Part shown: positions 50,252 through 57,107 of the stretch, piece by piece
How the letters are laid out: each line of letters starts with the position of its first letter
How positions within the stretch are numbered: position 1 is the stretch's first letter
Assembly (NCBI RefSeq): GCF_000217955.3
Contig: NZ_AFOY02000018.1
Coordinates: forward strand, 62,001 to 126,000
Origin: Pseudomonas fluorescens HK44
GTDB lineage: Bacteria; Pseudomonadota; Gammaproteobacteria; Pseudomonadales; Pseudomonadaceae
Direction: 5' to 3'
DNA: 64,000 nucleotides
Translations under genes and position numbers: made by a program
Notes under the pieces: model-generated
The model's database searches: none
What the model saw: only the letters and a program-made list of their open reading frames with translations
Told to the model about the DNA's origin: nothing

Positions 50252-51282
50252 GGTCGGGCGTCCTTTTGCTGCGGTTTGCCAGGCTCGCTCAGCGGCATGT
50301 ACGGCACCACTCCGGACATGCCCTTGCCGGAAGAATCAATGATGACTTTGGAAGCCTTTTTCAGAACCTCATCCATGCTCTCCATGTACAGACGCCAGGC
50401 AGTGACGTCTTTGGATTGCACATAGCTGTTGTAAACCGAGAGAAACCGCTTGGCCTCGCCCTCGGCCAGGTTGCCGACTTGCGCCTGGTAAGCTTCGGCT
50501 TCCTGGGTGATACGCGCCGCGTCACCACGGGCACGGGGAATCACGTCGTTGGCATAGGCTTCGGCTTCGTTGCGGGCGCGTTCCTGGTCGGCGCGGGCGC
50601 GCTGTACATCGTTGAACGCATCGATCACCTGCGGCGGCGGATCGACCCGTTGCAATTGCACCTGAGTGATGAGAATCCCCGCCTGCTCGCGGTCCAGCAG
50701 TTGCTGCAGCAAGTCCCGGGTTTCATCGGCGATCTGTGCACGCTTGTCAGACATCACCGACTGAATCGGCGTACGCCCAATCACCTCGCGCAGCGCGCTT
50801 TCGGCTGCAAGTTTCACCGAGCGCTCCGGATCGCTGATCTTGAACAGGTAAAGCCGCGCGTCCTTGATCCGCCAGAACACCGTACAGTCGGCTTCGACGA
50901 TGTTTTCGTCACCGGTGAGCATCTGCTTGTCGCGCGCGCCATTGCTCGCAGCGCTCTGCACACTGGTACTGGTGCCCAGTTGCAACTGATTGACCTGAGT
51001 GATCTTGGGTAACAGGACCGTTTCGACAGGATAGGGCAAGTGATAGTGCAGTCCGGACTCCGCGGTTTGCTGCCAGCGCCCGAAGCGCAGCACAATGCCC
51101 TGCTCGTCCGGCTGAACCTTGTAGATGCCGGAGCTGATCCAGGCCAGTAAAACCAGCCCGCCGATCAGTGCCAGTCCCCGTCCACCGAGATCCATCACGG
51201 CCAGATCGTAGCCCAATCGCTTGAACAGCCGACGCAACGGGCTGACAGACTCGACAGGAACAAAGGCGGGACTATCGGTCAT
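50248..51282 (-). CDS. hflK: HflK-type SPFH-domain protease modulator
   Basis: The 344-residue partner of HflC has a membrane helix at about 35-52 (GLALIGGLVLLAWISSGIYK), then VQPDEQGIVLRFGRW and a band-7 domain. A coiled coil follows with RARADQERARNEAEAYANDV (about 230-249). It lacks the Gly-rich N-terminal stretch of canonical HflK, which supports a paralogue. The C-terminus is polar. The ATG at 51282 was chosen over one 12 codons upstream because MTDSPAFVPVESVSPL fits and the longer form adds nothing recognisable. About 950 gene-free bases lie upstream. Confidence 0.85.
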   Translation of the reverse strand: MTDSPAFVPVESVSPLRRLFKRLGYDLAVMDLGGRGLALIGGLVLLAWISSGIYKVQPDEQGIVLRFGRWQQTAESGLHYHLPYPVETVLLPKITQVNQLQLGTSTSVQSAASNGARDKQMLTGDENIVEADCTVFWRIKDARLYLFKISDPERSVKLAAESALREVIGRTPIQSVMSDKRAQIADETRDLLQQLLDREQAGILITQVQLQRVDPPPQVIDAFNDVQRARADQERARNEAEAYANDVIPRARGDAARITQEAEAYQAQVGNLAEGEAKRFLSVYNSYVQSKDVTAWRLYMESMDEVLKKASKVIIDSSGKGMSGVVPYMPLSEPGKPQQKDARP

Positions 51283-51453
51283 GCAATGGCTCCATGTCGT
51301 CAAATGACGAGCGCCCATTCAGGGGCGCCAAGGCGCGCAGAGTACCTGAACCCAAAACCGCGAAAATGAAAATTCTGTCATGTTCGCTGTACAAAAAACG
51401 CTCAACTACTGCCAGCCCTTGGCCGCTCTGGCCCGCAGGCAACTGCACGCACC

Positions 51454-51939
51454 TTATCCACAGCCCCGTCCACAGTCTTTGGGGGCAAGTGCAAACCTTG
51501 AGACGCGCTATCTACAAGGCTTTGCGGGCAGATTTGAAAGTTTTTTGCTTGACCTGGGCACTGACAAGTGTAGCCAGCATCGGTTGGTGCGACCGGCCAG
51601 TCGCAGAGACGATGGCTACACACCAGTTATTACGGCCCTTTGCCGAGTCTTTCCAGAGTTTAACCACAGACTTATCCACAGGCTGTGCAACGACTGTTCA
51701 GCCGCTGGGCACCGGTAACAAAAAGGTTGACAAGGCTTACTCAAGGCCGCTGAAAAACGCCTGATCAAAAAACAACCACAACCCTGCAAGCCACGCCGTT
51801 AAAGGCGTCCAGGCAGTTGCTCCCATGTTACCCACAGCCAGTTCCACAGCAAACGGGGACAAGTCAAAACTGTGGAAAAACAGCCATTTGCAGCGGCTTT
51901 ATGTCGCGCTTTAACAGGTTGCGAATATTGTTTTCCACA
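51454..51939. other. Cluster of DnaA-box-like sites
   Basis: In a gene-free region I find two perfect TTATCCACA boxes (51454-51462, 51672-51680). Four single-mismatch sites accompany them: TTAACCACA 51660-51668, TTACCCACA 51828-51836, TTTTCCACA on the minus strand 51871-51879, and TTTTCCACA 51931-51939. This is not the standard oriC context (rpmH-dnaA). It could titrate or recycle DnaA or regulate a transcript. From about 51983 to 52150 degenerate REP-like sequence follows; no coding gene is visible between 51283 and 52233. Confidence 0.55.
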
Positions 51940-52158
51940 TTTTTCGCAAACACCTGCGGACACCTGAAAAACATCCACCTGCGTAGCAGCTGTCGAGCCT
52001 GCGAGGTGGTGTTCGAGGCGGGCCGCGTTCGGACGACGTCCTCGAGAATCCGCGTATGCGGTTTGCCTGGAAAAATGCGTCAGCTGACTTTACGACCGCT
52101 CTATGGCCGAACGCATGCAGTTGCGCTTCACTTCGTTCGCTGGGGCCAGCTAACGGCG

Positions 52159-52197
52159 GGACTTGCACTCACAAGATTGCGCCTATGCTGGGCGCAC
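52159..52197 (-). mobile_element. Possible group II intron 5'-end remnant
   Basis: On the minus strand, immediately after the T-rich tract of the terminator at 52204-52229, the sequence reads GTGCGCCCAGCATAGGCGCA and 20 bases on GTGCAAGTCC. Both resemble the start of group II intron domain I. The same GTGCGCCC(A/G)GCAT start follows the terminator at 11317. No intron 3' end or reverse transcriptase follows here. This is inference from remembered consensus. Confidence 0.4.
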
Positions 52198-52203
52198 AAA
52201 AGA

Positions 52204-52229
52204 AACGCCAGCCTCATGAGGCTGGCGTT
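52204..52229 (-). terminator. Terminator of the small acidic protein gene
   Basis: AACGCCAGCCT and AGGCTGGCGTT form a perfect 11-bp stem with loop CATG, followed on the minus strand by TCTTTT. It lies four bases beyond the stop of the gene at 52234. Confidence 0.88.
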
Positions 52230-52233
52230 GCTC

Positions 52234-52539
52234 TCAAACCACCAGATTGTTCATCTCGCAGTATTCTTCCCACTCGACGCCCAGCACTTCGGCTGCTTCC
52301 TTGTGCAACGCAAGGCGCGTCGCTTCGTATTCTTCCGGCGTTGAGGTGTACTTGAGCGTCAGCTCCCAGGGCTGCAAGCCCTGTGCTTCTGCCTCGTCCT
52401 CGAACGCCCACTGAATCTGATCTTTCTGATCGTCGGCGCTCAGGTTCTTGATCTCTTCCATCAATTCTGGCGCATCAAGCATGTACTTCTTGAGGGCCTC
52501 TGCGTGACGGGCTTCTTGTGTCAGTTCTTTAACAGTCAT
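52234..52539 (-). CDS. Small acidic protein of unknown function
   Basis: The 101-residue soluble protein is strongly acidic and helical: MTVKELTQEARHAEALKKYM, then ELMEEIKNLSADDQKDQIQW and the C-terminal VLGVEWEEYCEMNNLVV. I have seen similar proteins annotated as a DUF (possibly DUF6388) in pseudomonads, but the family is not certain and no function is known to me. It has its own terminator and lies between a gene-free region and tRNA-Thr; all read leftwards. Confidence 0.75.
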   Translation of the reverse strand: MTVKELTQEARHAEALKKYMLDAPELMEEIKNLSADDQKDQIQWAFEDEAEAQGLQPWELTLKYTSTPEEYEATRLALHKEAAEVLGVEWEEYCEMNNLVV

Positions 52540-52671
52540 TTCGTTCTCTCTGATCTAGGAATGGAAGATGGATCTGGATCATCAAGGATCTCTCTGACGC
52601 AGAAAACCGTTTAAAGCACGGTTTATCTGGCCTTCAGAACCATTCGGGATCATCTGAAAACAAGTGGTGCC

Positions 52672-52747
52672 TGGTGCCCGAGACAGGAATCGAACCTGCG
52701 ACCTTCGCGTTACGAGTGCGCTGCTCTACCGACTGAGCTACACGGGC
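52672..52747 (-). tRNA. tRNA-Thr (anticodon CGT)
   Basis: The 76-base cloverleaf reads on the minus strand from GCCCGTGTAGCTCAGTCGGT to CGGGCACCA. The anticodon loop CTCGTAA gives anticodon CGT, reading ACG. The T-arm GGTTCGATTCC and an encoded CCA are present. It stands alone between the small acidic protein gene and the pnp terminator. Confidence 0.96.
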
Positions 52748-52829
52748 GGTGGGCTAAAGCTAGCACTGACTTTGGGGTCGGGCAACCTGGACAAGCGCCT
52801 CATTTTTCACGGATTTGCACTGAGCCTCT

Positions 52830-52856
52830 GTAGTAGCTGGCAAAGCTAGCTGCTAC
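52830..52856. repeat. REP-like hairpin
   Basis: GTAGTAGCTGGC, AAA, GCTAGCTGCTAC: 12-bp arms with two wobble pairs, of the same GTAGCAGCT family as 19112-19146. Confidence 0.6.
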
Positions 52857-52882
52857 AAGGGGCGCATTGACTGCACACAGCA

Positions 52883-52909
52883 AAACGCCCCGAACCAGTC
52901 GGGGCGTTT
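52883..52909 (-). terminator. Terminator after pnp
   Basis: AAACGCCCCG and CGGGGCGTTT form a 10-bp stem, 30 bases beyond the pnp stop; on the minus strand it is followed by TGCTG after the TTT of the stem. It ends the rimP-to-pnp gene row. Confidence 0.75.
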
Positions 52910-52938
52910 GCTTGTTCAGCGCTTAAGCTGCGGGGTAA

Positions 52939-55044
52939 TTAAACGCCCGAAGCCTTGGCCGCTGCTACGTCTTTGATGGACAGCTTGATACGGCCGCGGT
53001 TGTCCACGTCCAGTACCAGAACTTCCACTTCCTGGCCTTCTTTCAGGATGTCGGTCACTTTCTCGACACGAGCGTCGCTCAGCATCGAGATGTGAACCAG
53101 ACCGTCCTTGCCAGGCAGGATGTTGACGAATGCGCCGAAGTCGACGATGCGCTCAACTTTACCGACGTAGATCTTGCCGATTTCAGCTTCAGCGGTGATA
53201 CCCAGAACACGCTGACGAGCGGCTTCAGCTGCTTCCTTGGTTTCACCGAAGATCTTGATCGAGCCGTCGTCTTCGATGTCGATCGAAGCCTTGGTCTCTT
53301 CACAGATCGCACGAATGGTCGCGCCGCCTTTACCGATGACATCACGGATTTTGTCGGTGTCGATTTTCATCGCGATCATGGTCGGAGCGTTTTCCGACAG
53401 CTCGGTACGCGACTGGGCAATGATCTGGTTCATCTGGCCGAGGATGTTCAGGCGCGCTTCCAGGGCTTGGCCCAGAGCGATCTCCATGATTTCTTCGGTG
53501 ATGCCTTTGATCTTGATGTCCATCTGCAGCGCGGTAACACCTTTGGAGGTACCGGCTACCTTGAAGTCCATGTCGCCCAGGTGGTCTTCGTCACCCAGGA
53601 TGTCGGTCAGGACGGCGAATTTCTCGCCTTCTTTAACCAGACCCATGGCGATACCGGCAACCGGCGCCTTCATCGGCACACCAGCGTCCATCAGAGCCAG
53701 GGAAGCGCCGCAAACCGACGCCATCGAGCTGGAGCCGTTGGACTCGGTGATTTCCGATACCACACGGATGGTGTACGGGAACACGTCAGCAGCAGGCAGC
53801 ATGGCCTGAACCGAACGGCGGGCCAGACGGCCGTGACCGATTTCGCGACGACCGGCGCCACCCATGCGGCCACACTCGCCCACCGAGAACGGAGGGAAGT
53901 TGTAGTGCAGCATGAACGGGTCTTTTTTCTCGCCTTCCAGGGTGTCCAGCAGTTGTGCGTCACGGGCGGTGCCCAGAGTCGCGACTACCAGAGCCTGGGT
54001 TTCGCCACGGGTGAACAGCGCCGAACCGTGGGTCTTCGGCAGAACGCCAACTTCGATGTTCAGCGGACGTACGGTGCGGGTGTCCCGGCCGTCGATACGT
54101 GGCTTGCCGTTTACGATGTTCTCGCGAACGGTGCGGTATTCGATTTCACCGAAAGCCGCTTTGACTTCGCTGGAAGAAGGCTGGCCTTCTTCACCGGACA
54201 ACTTGGCAACAACCTGGTCTTTCAGTTCGCCCAGGCGAGCGTAACGGTCGGCCTTGACGGTGATGGTGTAAGCCTGGGAGATCGCGTCGCCGAACTCGGC
54301 ACGGATAGCGCCCAGCAGTGCGGTGGCTTCAGGCGCAGGAGCCCAGGTCCAGGTTGGCTTGGCAGCTTCGGCAGCCAGTTCTTTGACAGCGTTGATCACA
54401 ACCTGGAACTCGTCGTGAGCAAACAGTACCGCGCCCAGCATCTGGTCTTCGGTCAGCTCTTTGGCTTCCGATTCAACCATCAATACCGCTTCCGAAGTAC
54501 CGGCAACGACCATGTCCAGGCTCGAGGCTTTCAGTTGTTCGTAAGTCGGGTTCAGCAGGTAACCGGTGCTTTCGTGGAACGCGACGCGGGCAGCGCCGAT
54601 CGGGCCATCGAAAGGAATGCCGGAGATGGCCAGTGCAGCCGAGGTACCGATCATCGCAGCGATGTCCGGATCGGTCTTCTTGCTGGTGGAAACGACGGTG
54701 CAGACTACCTGCACTTCGTTCATGAAGCCTTCCGGGAACAGCGGACGGATCGGACGGTCGATCAGTCGGGAAGTCAGGGTTTCTTTCTCGGAAGGACGGC
54801 CTTCGCGCTTGAAGAAACCGCCAGGGATCTTACCGGCAGCGTAGGTTTTTTCCTGGTAGTGAACAGACAGGGGGAAGAAGCCCTTGCCTGGATCGGCTTG
54901 CTTGGCACCGACTACGGTCACCAATACGCTGACGTCGTCGTCAACGGTGACCAATACTGCGCCGGAGGCCTGACGGGCGATACGGCCAGTCTCGAGGGTA
55001 ACGGTCGACTGACCGAACTGGAATTTTTTGATTACCGGGTTCAC
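52939..55044 (-). CDS. pnp: Polyribonucleotide nucleotidyltransferase
   Basis: PNPase is the trimeric 3'-5' phosphorolytic exoribonuclease of mRNA decay. The 701-residue protein has two RNase PH domains (about 1-220 and 310-545; GRREIGHGRLARRSVQAMLP is the active-site side), a KH domain with IGKGGATIRAICEETKA (about 562-578), and a C-terminal S1 domain (about 622-690). It starts at GTG (NPVIKKFQFGQSTVTLETGR) behind AGGA. rpsO lies about 200 bases upstream, the usual rpsO-pnp order. Confidence 0.97.
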   Translation of the reverse strand: MNPVIKKFQFGQSTVTLETGRIARQASGAVLVTVDDDVSVLVTVVGAKQADPGKGFFPLSVHYQEKTYAAGKIPGGFFKREGRPSEKETLTSRLIDRPIRPLFPEGFMNEVQVVCTVVSTSKKTDPDIAAMIGTSAALAISGIPFDGPIGAARVAFHESTGYLLNPTYEQLKASSLDMVVAGTSEAVLMVESEAKELTEDQMLGAVLFAHDEFQVVINAVKELAAEAAKPTWTWAPAPEATALLGAIRAEFGDAISQAYTITVKADRYARLGELKDQVVAKLSGEEGQPSSSEVKAAFGEIEYRTVRENIVNGKPRIDGRDTRTVRPLNIEVGVLPKTHGSALFTRGETQALVVATLGTARDAQLLDTLEGEKKDPFMLHYNFPPFSVGECGRMGGAGRREIGHGRLARRSVQAMLPAADVFPYTIRVVSEITESNGSSSMASVCGASLALMDAGVPMKAPVAGIAMGLVKEGEKFAVLTDILGDEDHLGDMDFKVAGTSKGVTALQMDIKIKGITEEIMEIALGQALEARLNILGQMNQIIAQSRTELSENAPTMIAMKIDTDKIRDVIGKGGATIRAICEETKASIDIEDDGSIKIFGETKEAAEAARQRVLGITAEAEIGKIYVGKVERIVDFGAFVNILPGKDGLVHISMLSDARVEKVTDILKEGQEVEVLVLDVDNRGRIKLSIKDVAAAKASGV

Positions 55045-55240
55045 GGTGTCCTACCTTCTTTGTGGCTCTTGGGGGAACTGGTTTTCTTGCGAAATTCTTG
55101 GGCAATGTCGGGAATCGGCCCAACCCTTGTCCAGGGGTAAAACGTGTGTCCAGATAAAACTTGAGGCTGGGAGCCTGCCATGCGCCTGCAGGAAACCCGC
55201 AGACGCACGACAGACAACCAACCTCTAGCGCAATCGCTGA

Positions 55241-55510
55241 TTAGCGACGCAGACCCAGGCGACCGATCAGAGCCTGGTAACGGCTCAGATCTTTGCCTTT
55301 CAGGTAGTCCAGCAGCTTACGGCGCTGGTTTACCATGCGGATCAGACCACGACGGGAGTGGTGATCTTTACCGTTGGCCTTGAAGTGACCTTGCAGCTTG
55401 TTGATGTTGTGGGTCAGCAGTGCAACTTGCACTTCTGGCGAACCAGTGTCACCAACAGCTTGCTGGTAGTCAGCTACGATTTGAGCTTTTTCTTGAACGT
55501 CGAGAGCCAT
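55241..55510 (-). CDS. rpsO: Ribosomal protein S15
   Basis: S15 is a primary 16S rRNA-binding protein of the 30S platform. The 89-residue length is standard, with GSPEVQVALLTHNINKLQGH and the rRNA-contact region HSRRGLIRMVNQRRKLLDYL. It stands between truB (115 bases upstream) and pnp; in E. coli S15 represses its own translation by binding the leader, which I cannot confirm here. Confidence 0.98.
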   Translation of the reverse strand: MALDVQEKAQIVADYQQAVGDTGSPEVQVALLTHNINKLQGHFKANGKDHHSRRGLIRMVNQRRKLLDYLKGKDLSRYQALIGRLGLRR

Positions 55511-55625
55511 GAGGCAATCCTTTTATCAGGAAACCACCCAAAGGGCGATTTCAACAGGCCAGGGACAAATCCCTGTATCTAAAAATGAGTAGTGACCGTG
55601 CCTGTTAACAGCCACCCTCGTTCGG

Positions 55626-56543
55626 TCATTCTGACCGAATCAGTCGACGCGGTGCGATGCGCCCGTCTTCGCTCACTTCACCGATACCGATGAAGCGACC
55701 ATTGTGATCCTGTACGCGTACCATGCCAAACTTCGGTGCATCCGGGGCGCGTACCGGCTGGCCGTTGAGCCAGTAGAACGAGCTGTGCTCCGAGAACTGC
55801 AACAGTGGCCAATCCAGCAGGCCGCTGTCCGATGGCATCAGGAAGCGATCAACCGCTTCGTTGCCGCCTTCGGCATGTACTGCTTCCAACTCTTCCAGCG
55901 TGACCGTCTGGGCCAGGCTGAACGGACCGGCCTGGGTACGTCGCAACTGCGCAACGTAAGCGCCACAACCGAGTGCTTCACCAATATCCTCCACGAGGGT
56001 GCGGATATAGGTGCCTTTGCTGCAATCTACGGCGAAGCGCGCAGTATCACCTTCAAAGGCCAGCAATTCCAAGCGCGCAATAGTAACAGAACGCGGTTCG
56101 CGCTCCACCACTTCACCTGCACGAGCCAACTTGTACAACGGCTGACCGTCACGCTTGAGGGCTGAGTACATCGGCGGTATCTGACTGATTTGCCCACGAA
56201 ATTTCGGCAAAACCGCTTCGATATCGGCGCGACCAACGGTCACCGGGCGCTCCTGCAAAACTTCGCCTTCAGCGTCTGCCGTGGTGGTGGTCTTGCCCAA
56301 TTGCGCCAGGGTTTCATAGCCCTTGTCGGAGTCGAGCAGGTATTGCGAGAACTTGGTCGCCTCACCGAAGCACAGCGGCAACACGCCGGTGGCCAACGGA
56401 TCAAGACTGCCGGTGTGCCCGGCCTTCTCGGCATTGAGCAGCCAGCGAACCTTCTGCAACGCCGCGTTGGAGGTGAACCCCAGCGGCTTGTCGAGCAGGA
56501 TGATGCCGCTGACGTTACGACGGATACGTTTGACCTGAGCCAC
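55626..56543 (-). CDS. truB: tRNA pseudouridine(55) synthase
   Basis: TruB makes pseudouridine 55 in the T-loop of tRNAs. The 305-residue protein has GIILLDKPLGFTSNAALQKV (about 13-32), the catalytic GHTGSLDPLATGVLPLCFGE (Asp48) and a C-terminal TruB_C/PUA-like domain. It starts three bases after the rbfA stop, in the infB-rbfA-truB-rpsO-pnp row. Confidence 0.97.
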   Translation of the reverse strand: MAQVKRIRRNVSGIILLDKPLGFTSNAALQKVRWLLNAEKAGHTGSLDPLATGVLPLCFGEATKFSQYLLDSDKGYETLAQLGKTTTTADAEGEVLQERPVTVGRADIEAVLPKFRGQISQIPPMYSALKRDGQPLYKLARAGEVVEREPRSVTIARLELLAFEGDTARFAVDCSKGTYIRTLVEDIGEALGCGAYVAQLRRTQAGPFSLAQTVTLEELEAVHAEGGNEAVDRFLMPSDSGLLDWPLLQFSEHSSFYWLNGQPVRAPDAPKFGMVRVQDHNGRFIGIGEVSEDGRIAPRRLIRSE

Positions 56544-56546
56544 CGA

Positions 56547-56948
56547 TTACTCCTTGGTGTCTACGGGTTCTGCCGCAACCGGGTGCTGATTGTCTTCAGC
56601 CACGGCGCGTTCGATCAATGCCGACAGATGAGCGCCACGCACGACGCTTTCGTCGTAGTGGAAGTGCAGCTGAGGAACGCTGCGCAGCTTCATCTCGCGA
56701 GCCAACTGCATGCGCAGGAAACCGGCAGCCGAGTTCAGTACTTTGATGCTTTGAGCAATATCGTCTGCGCTGTCCTGGCCCATTACGGTGATGAAGATCT
56801 TGGCGTGACCGACGTCACGGCTGACTTCAACAGCGGTAATGGTGACCAGGCCGACGCGTGGGTCTTTGACTTCACGACGGATCAGCTGTGCCAGCTCACG
56901 CTGCATCTGATCGCCGATACGTTGGGTACGGCTGTATTCTTTTGCCAT
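56547..56948 (-). CDS. rbfA: Ribosome-binding factor A
   Basis: RbfA is a late 30S assembly factor acting near the 5' end of 16S rRNA, important in the cold. The 133-residue protein has the KH-type fold, with TQRIGDQMQRELAQLIRREV (about 8-27) and VPQLHFHYDESVVRGAHLSA (about 90-109), plus a tail of about 20 residues. It lies between infB and truB. A GC-rich hairpin (57003-57036) separates it from infB. Confidence 0.96.
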   Translation of the reverse strand: MAKEYSRTQRIGDQMQRELAQLIRREVKDPRVGLVTITAVEVSRDVGHAKIFITVMGQDSADDIAQSIKVLNSAAGFLRMQLAREMKLRSVPQLHFHYDESVVRGAHLSALIERAVAEDNQHPVAAEPVDTKE

Positions 56949-57002
56949 GTCTTGTTACCTGTTACTGCCTCACGGTGAAACCCGTGTGGTCTGAAAGCGG
57001 CA

Positions 57003-57036
57003 AACGCCCGGCCTGACAGAAGCCAGACCGGGCGTT
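57003..57036 (-). terminator. Intercistronic hairpin between infB and rbfA
   Basis: AACGCCCGG and CCGGGCGTT form a 9-bp stem in the 160-base gap. On the minus strand only TG and GC-rich bases follow the stem, so it may give partial termination or mRNA end protection inside the operon. Confidence 0.45.
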
Positions 57037-57107
57037 GCGTTTAGAGTCCGGGCGATGCGCCGTGCATTTGCATGCGGCTGCCCATCACGGCTCTTGAAGT
57101 GCGCGAG

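Noticed and set aside
51454..51939. The DnaA-box cluster considered as the chromosomal origin
   Set aside because: The dnaA, rpmH, dnaN and gyrB genes that flank oriC in pseudomonads are absent and no clear AT-rich unwinding element is next to the boxes; a secondary DnaA-binding role is more cautious.
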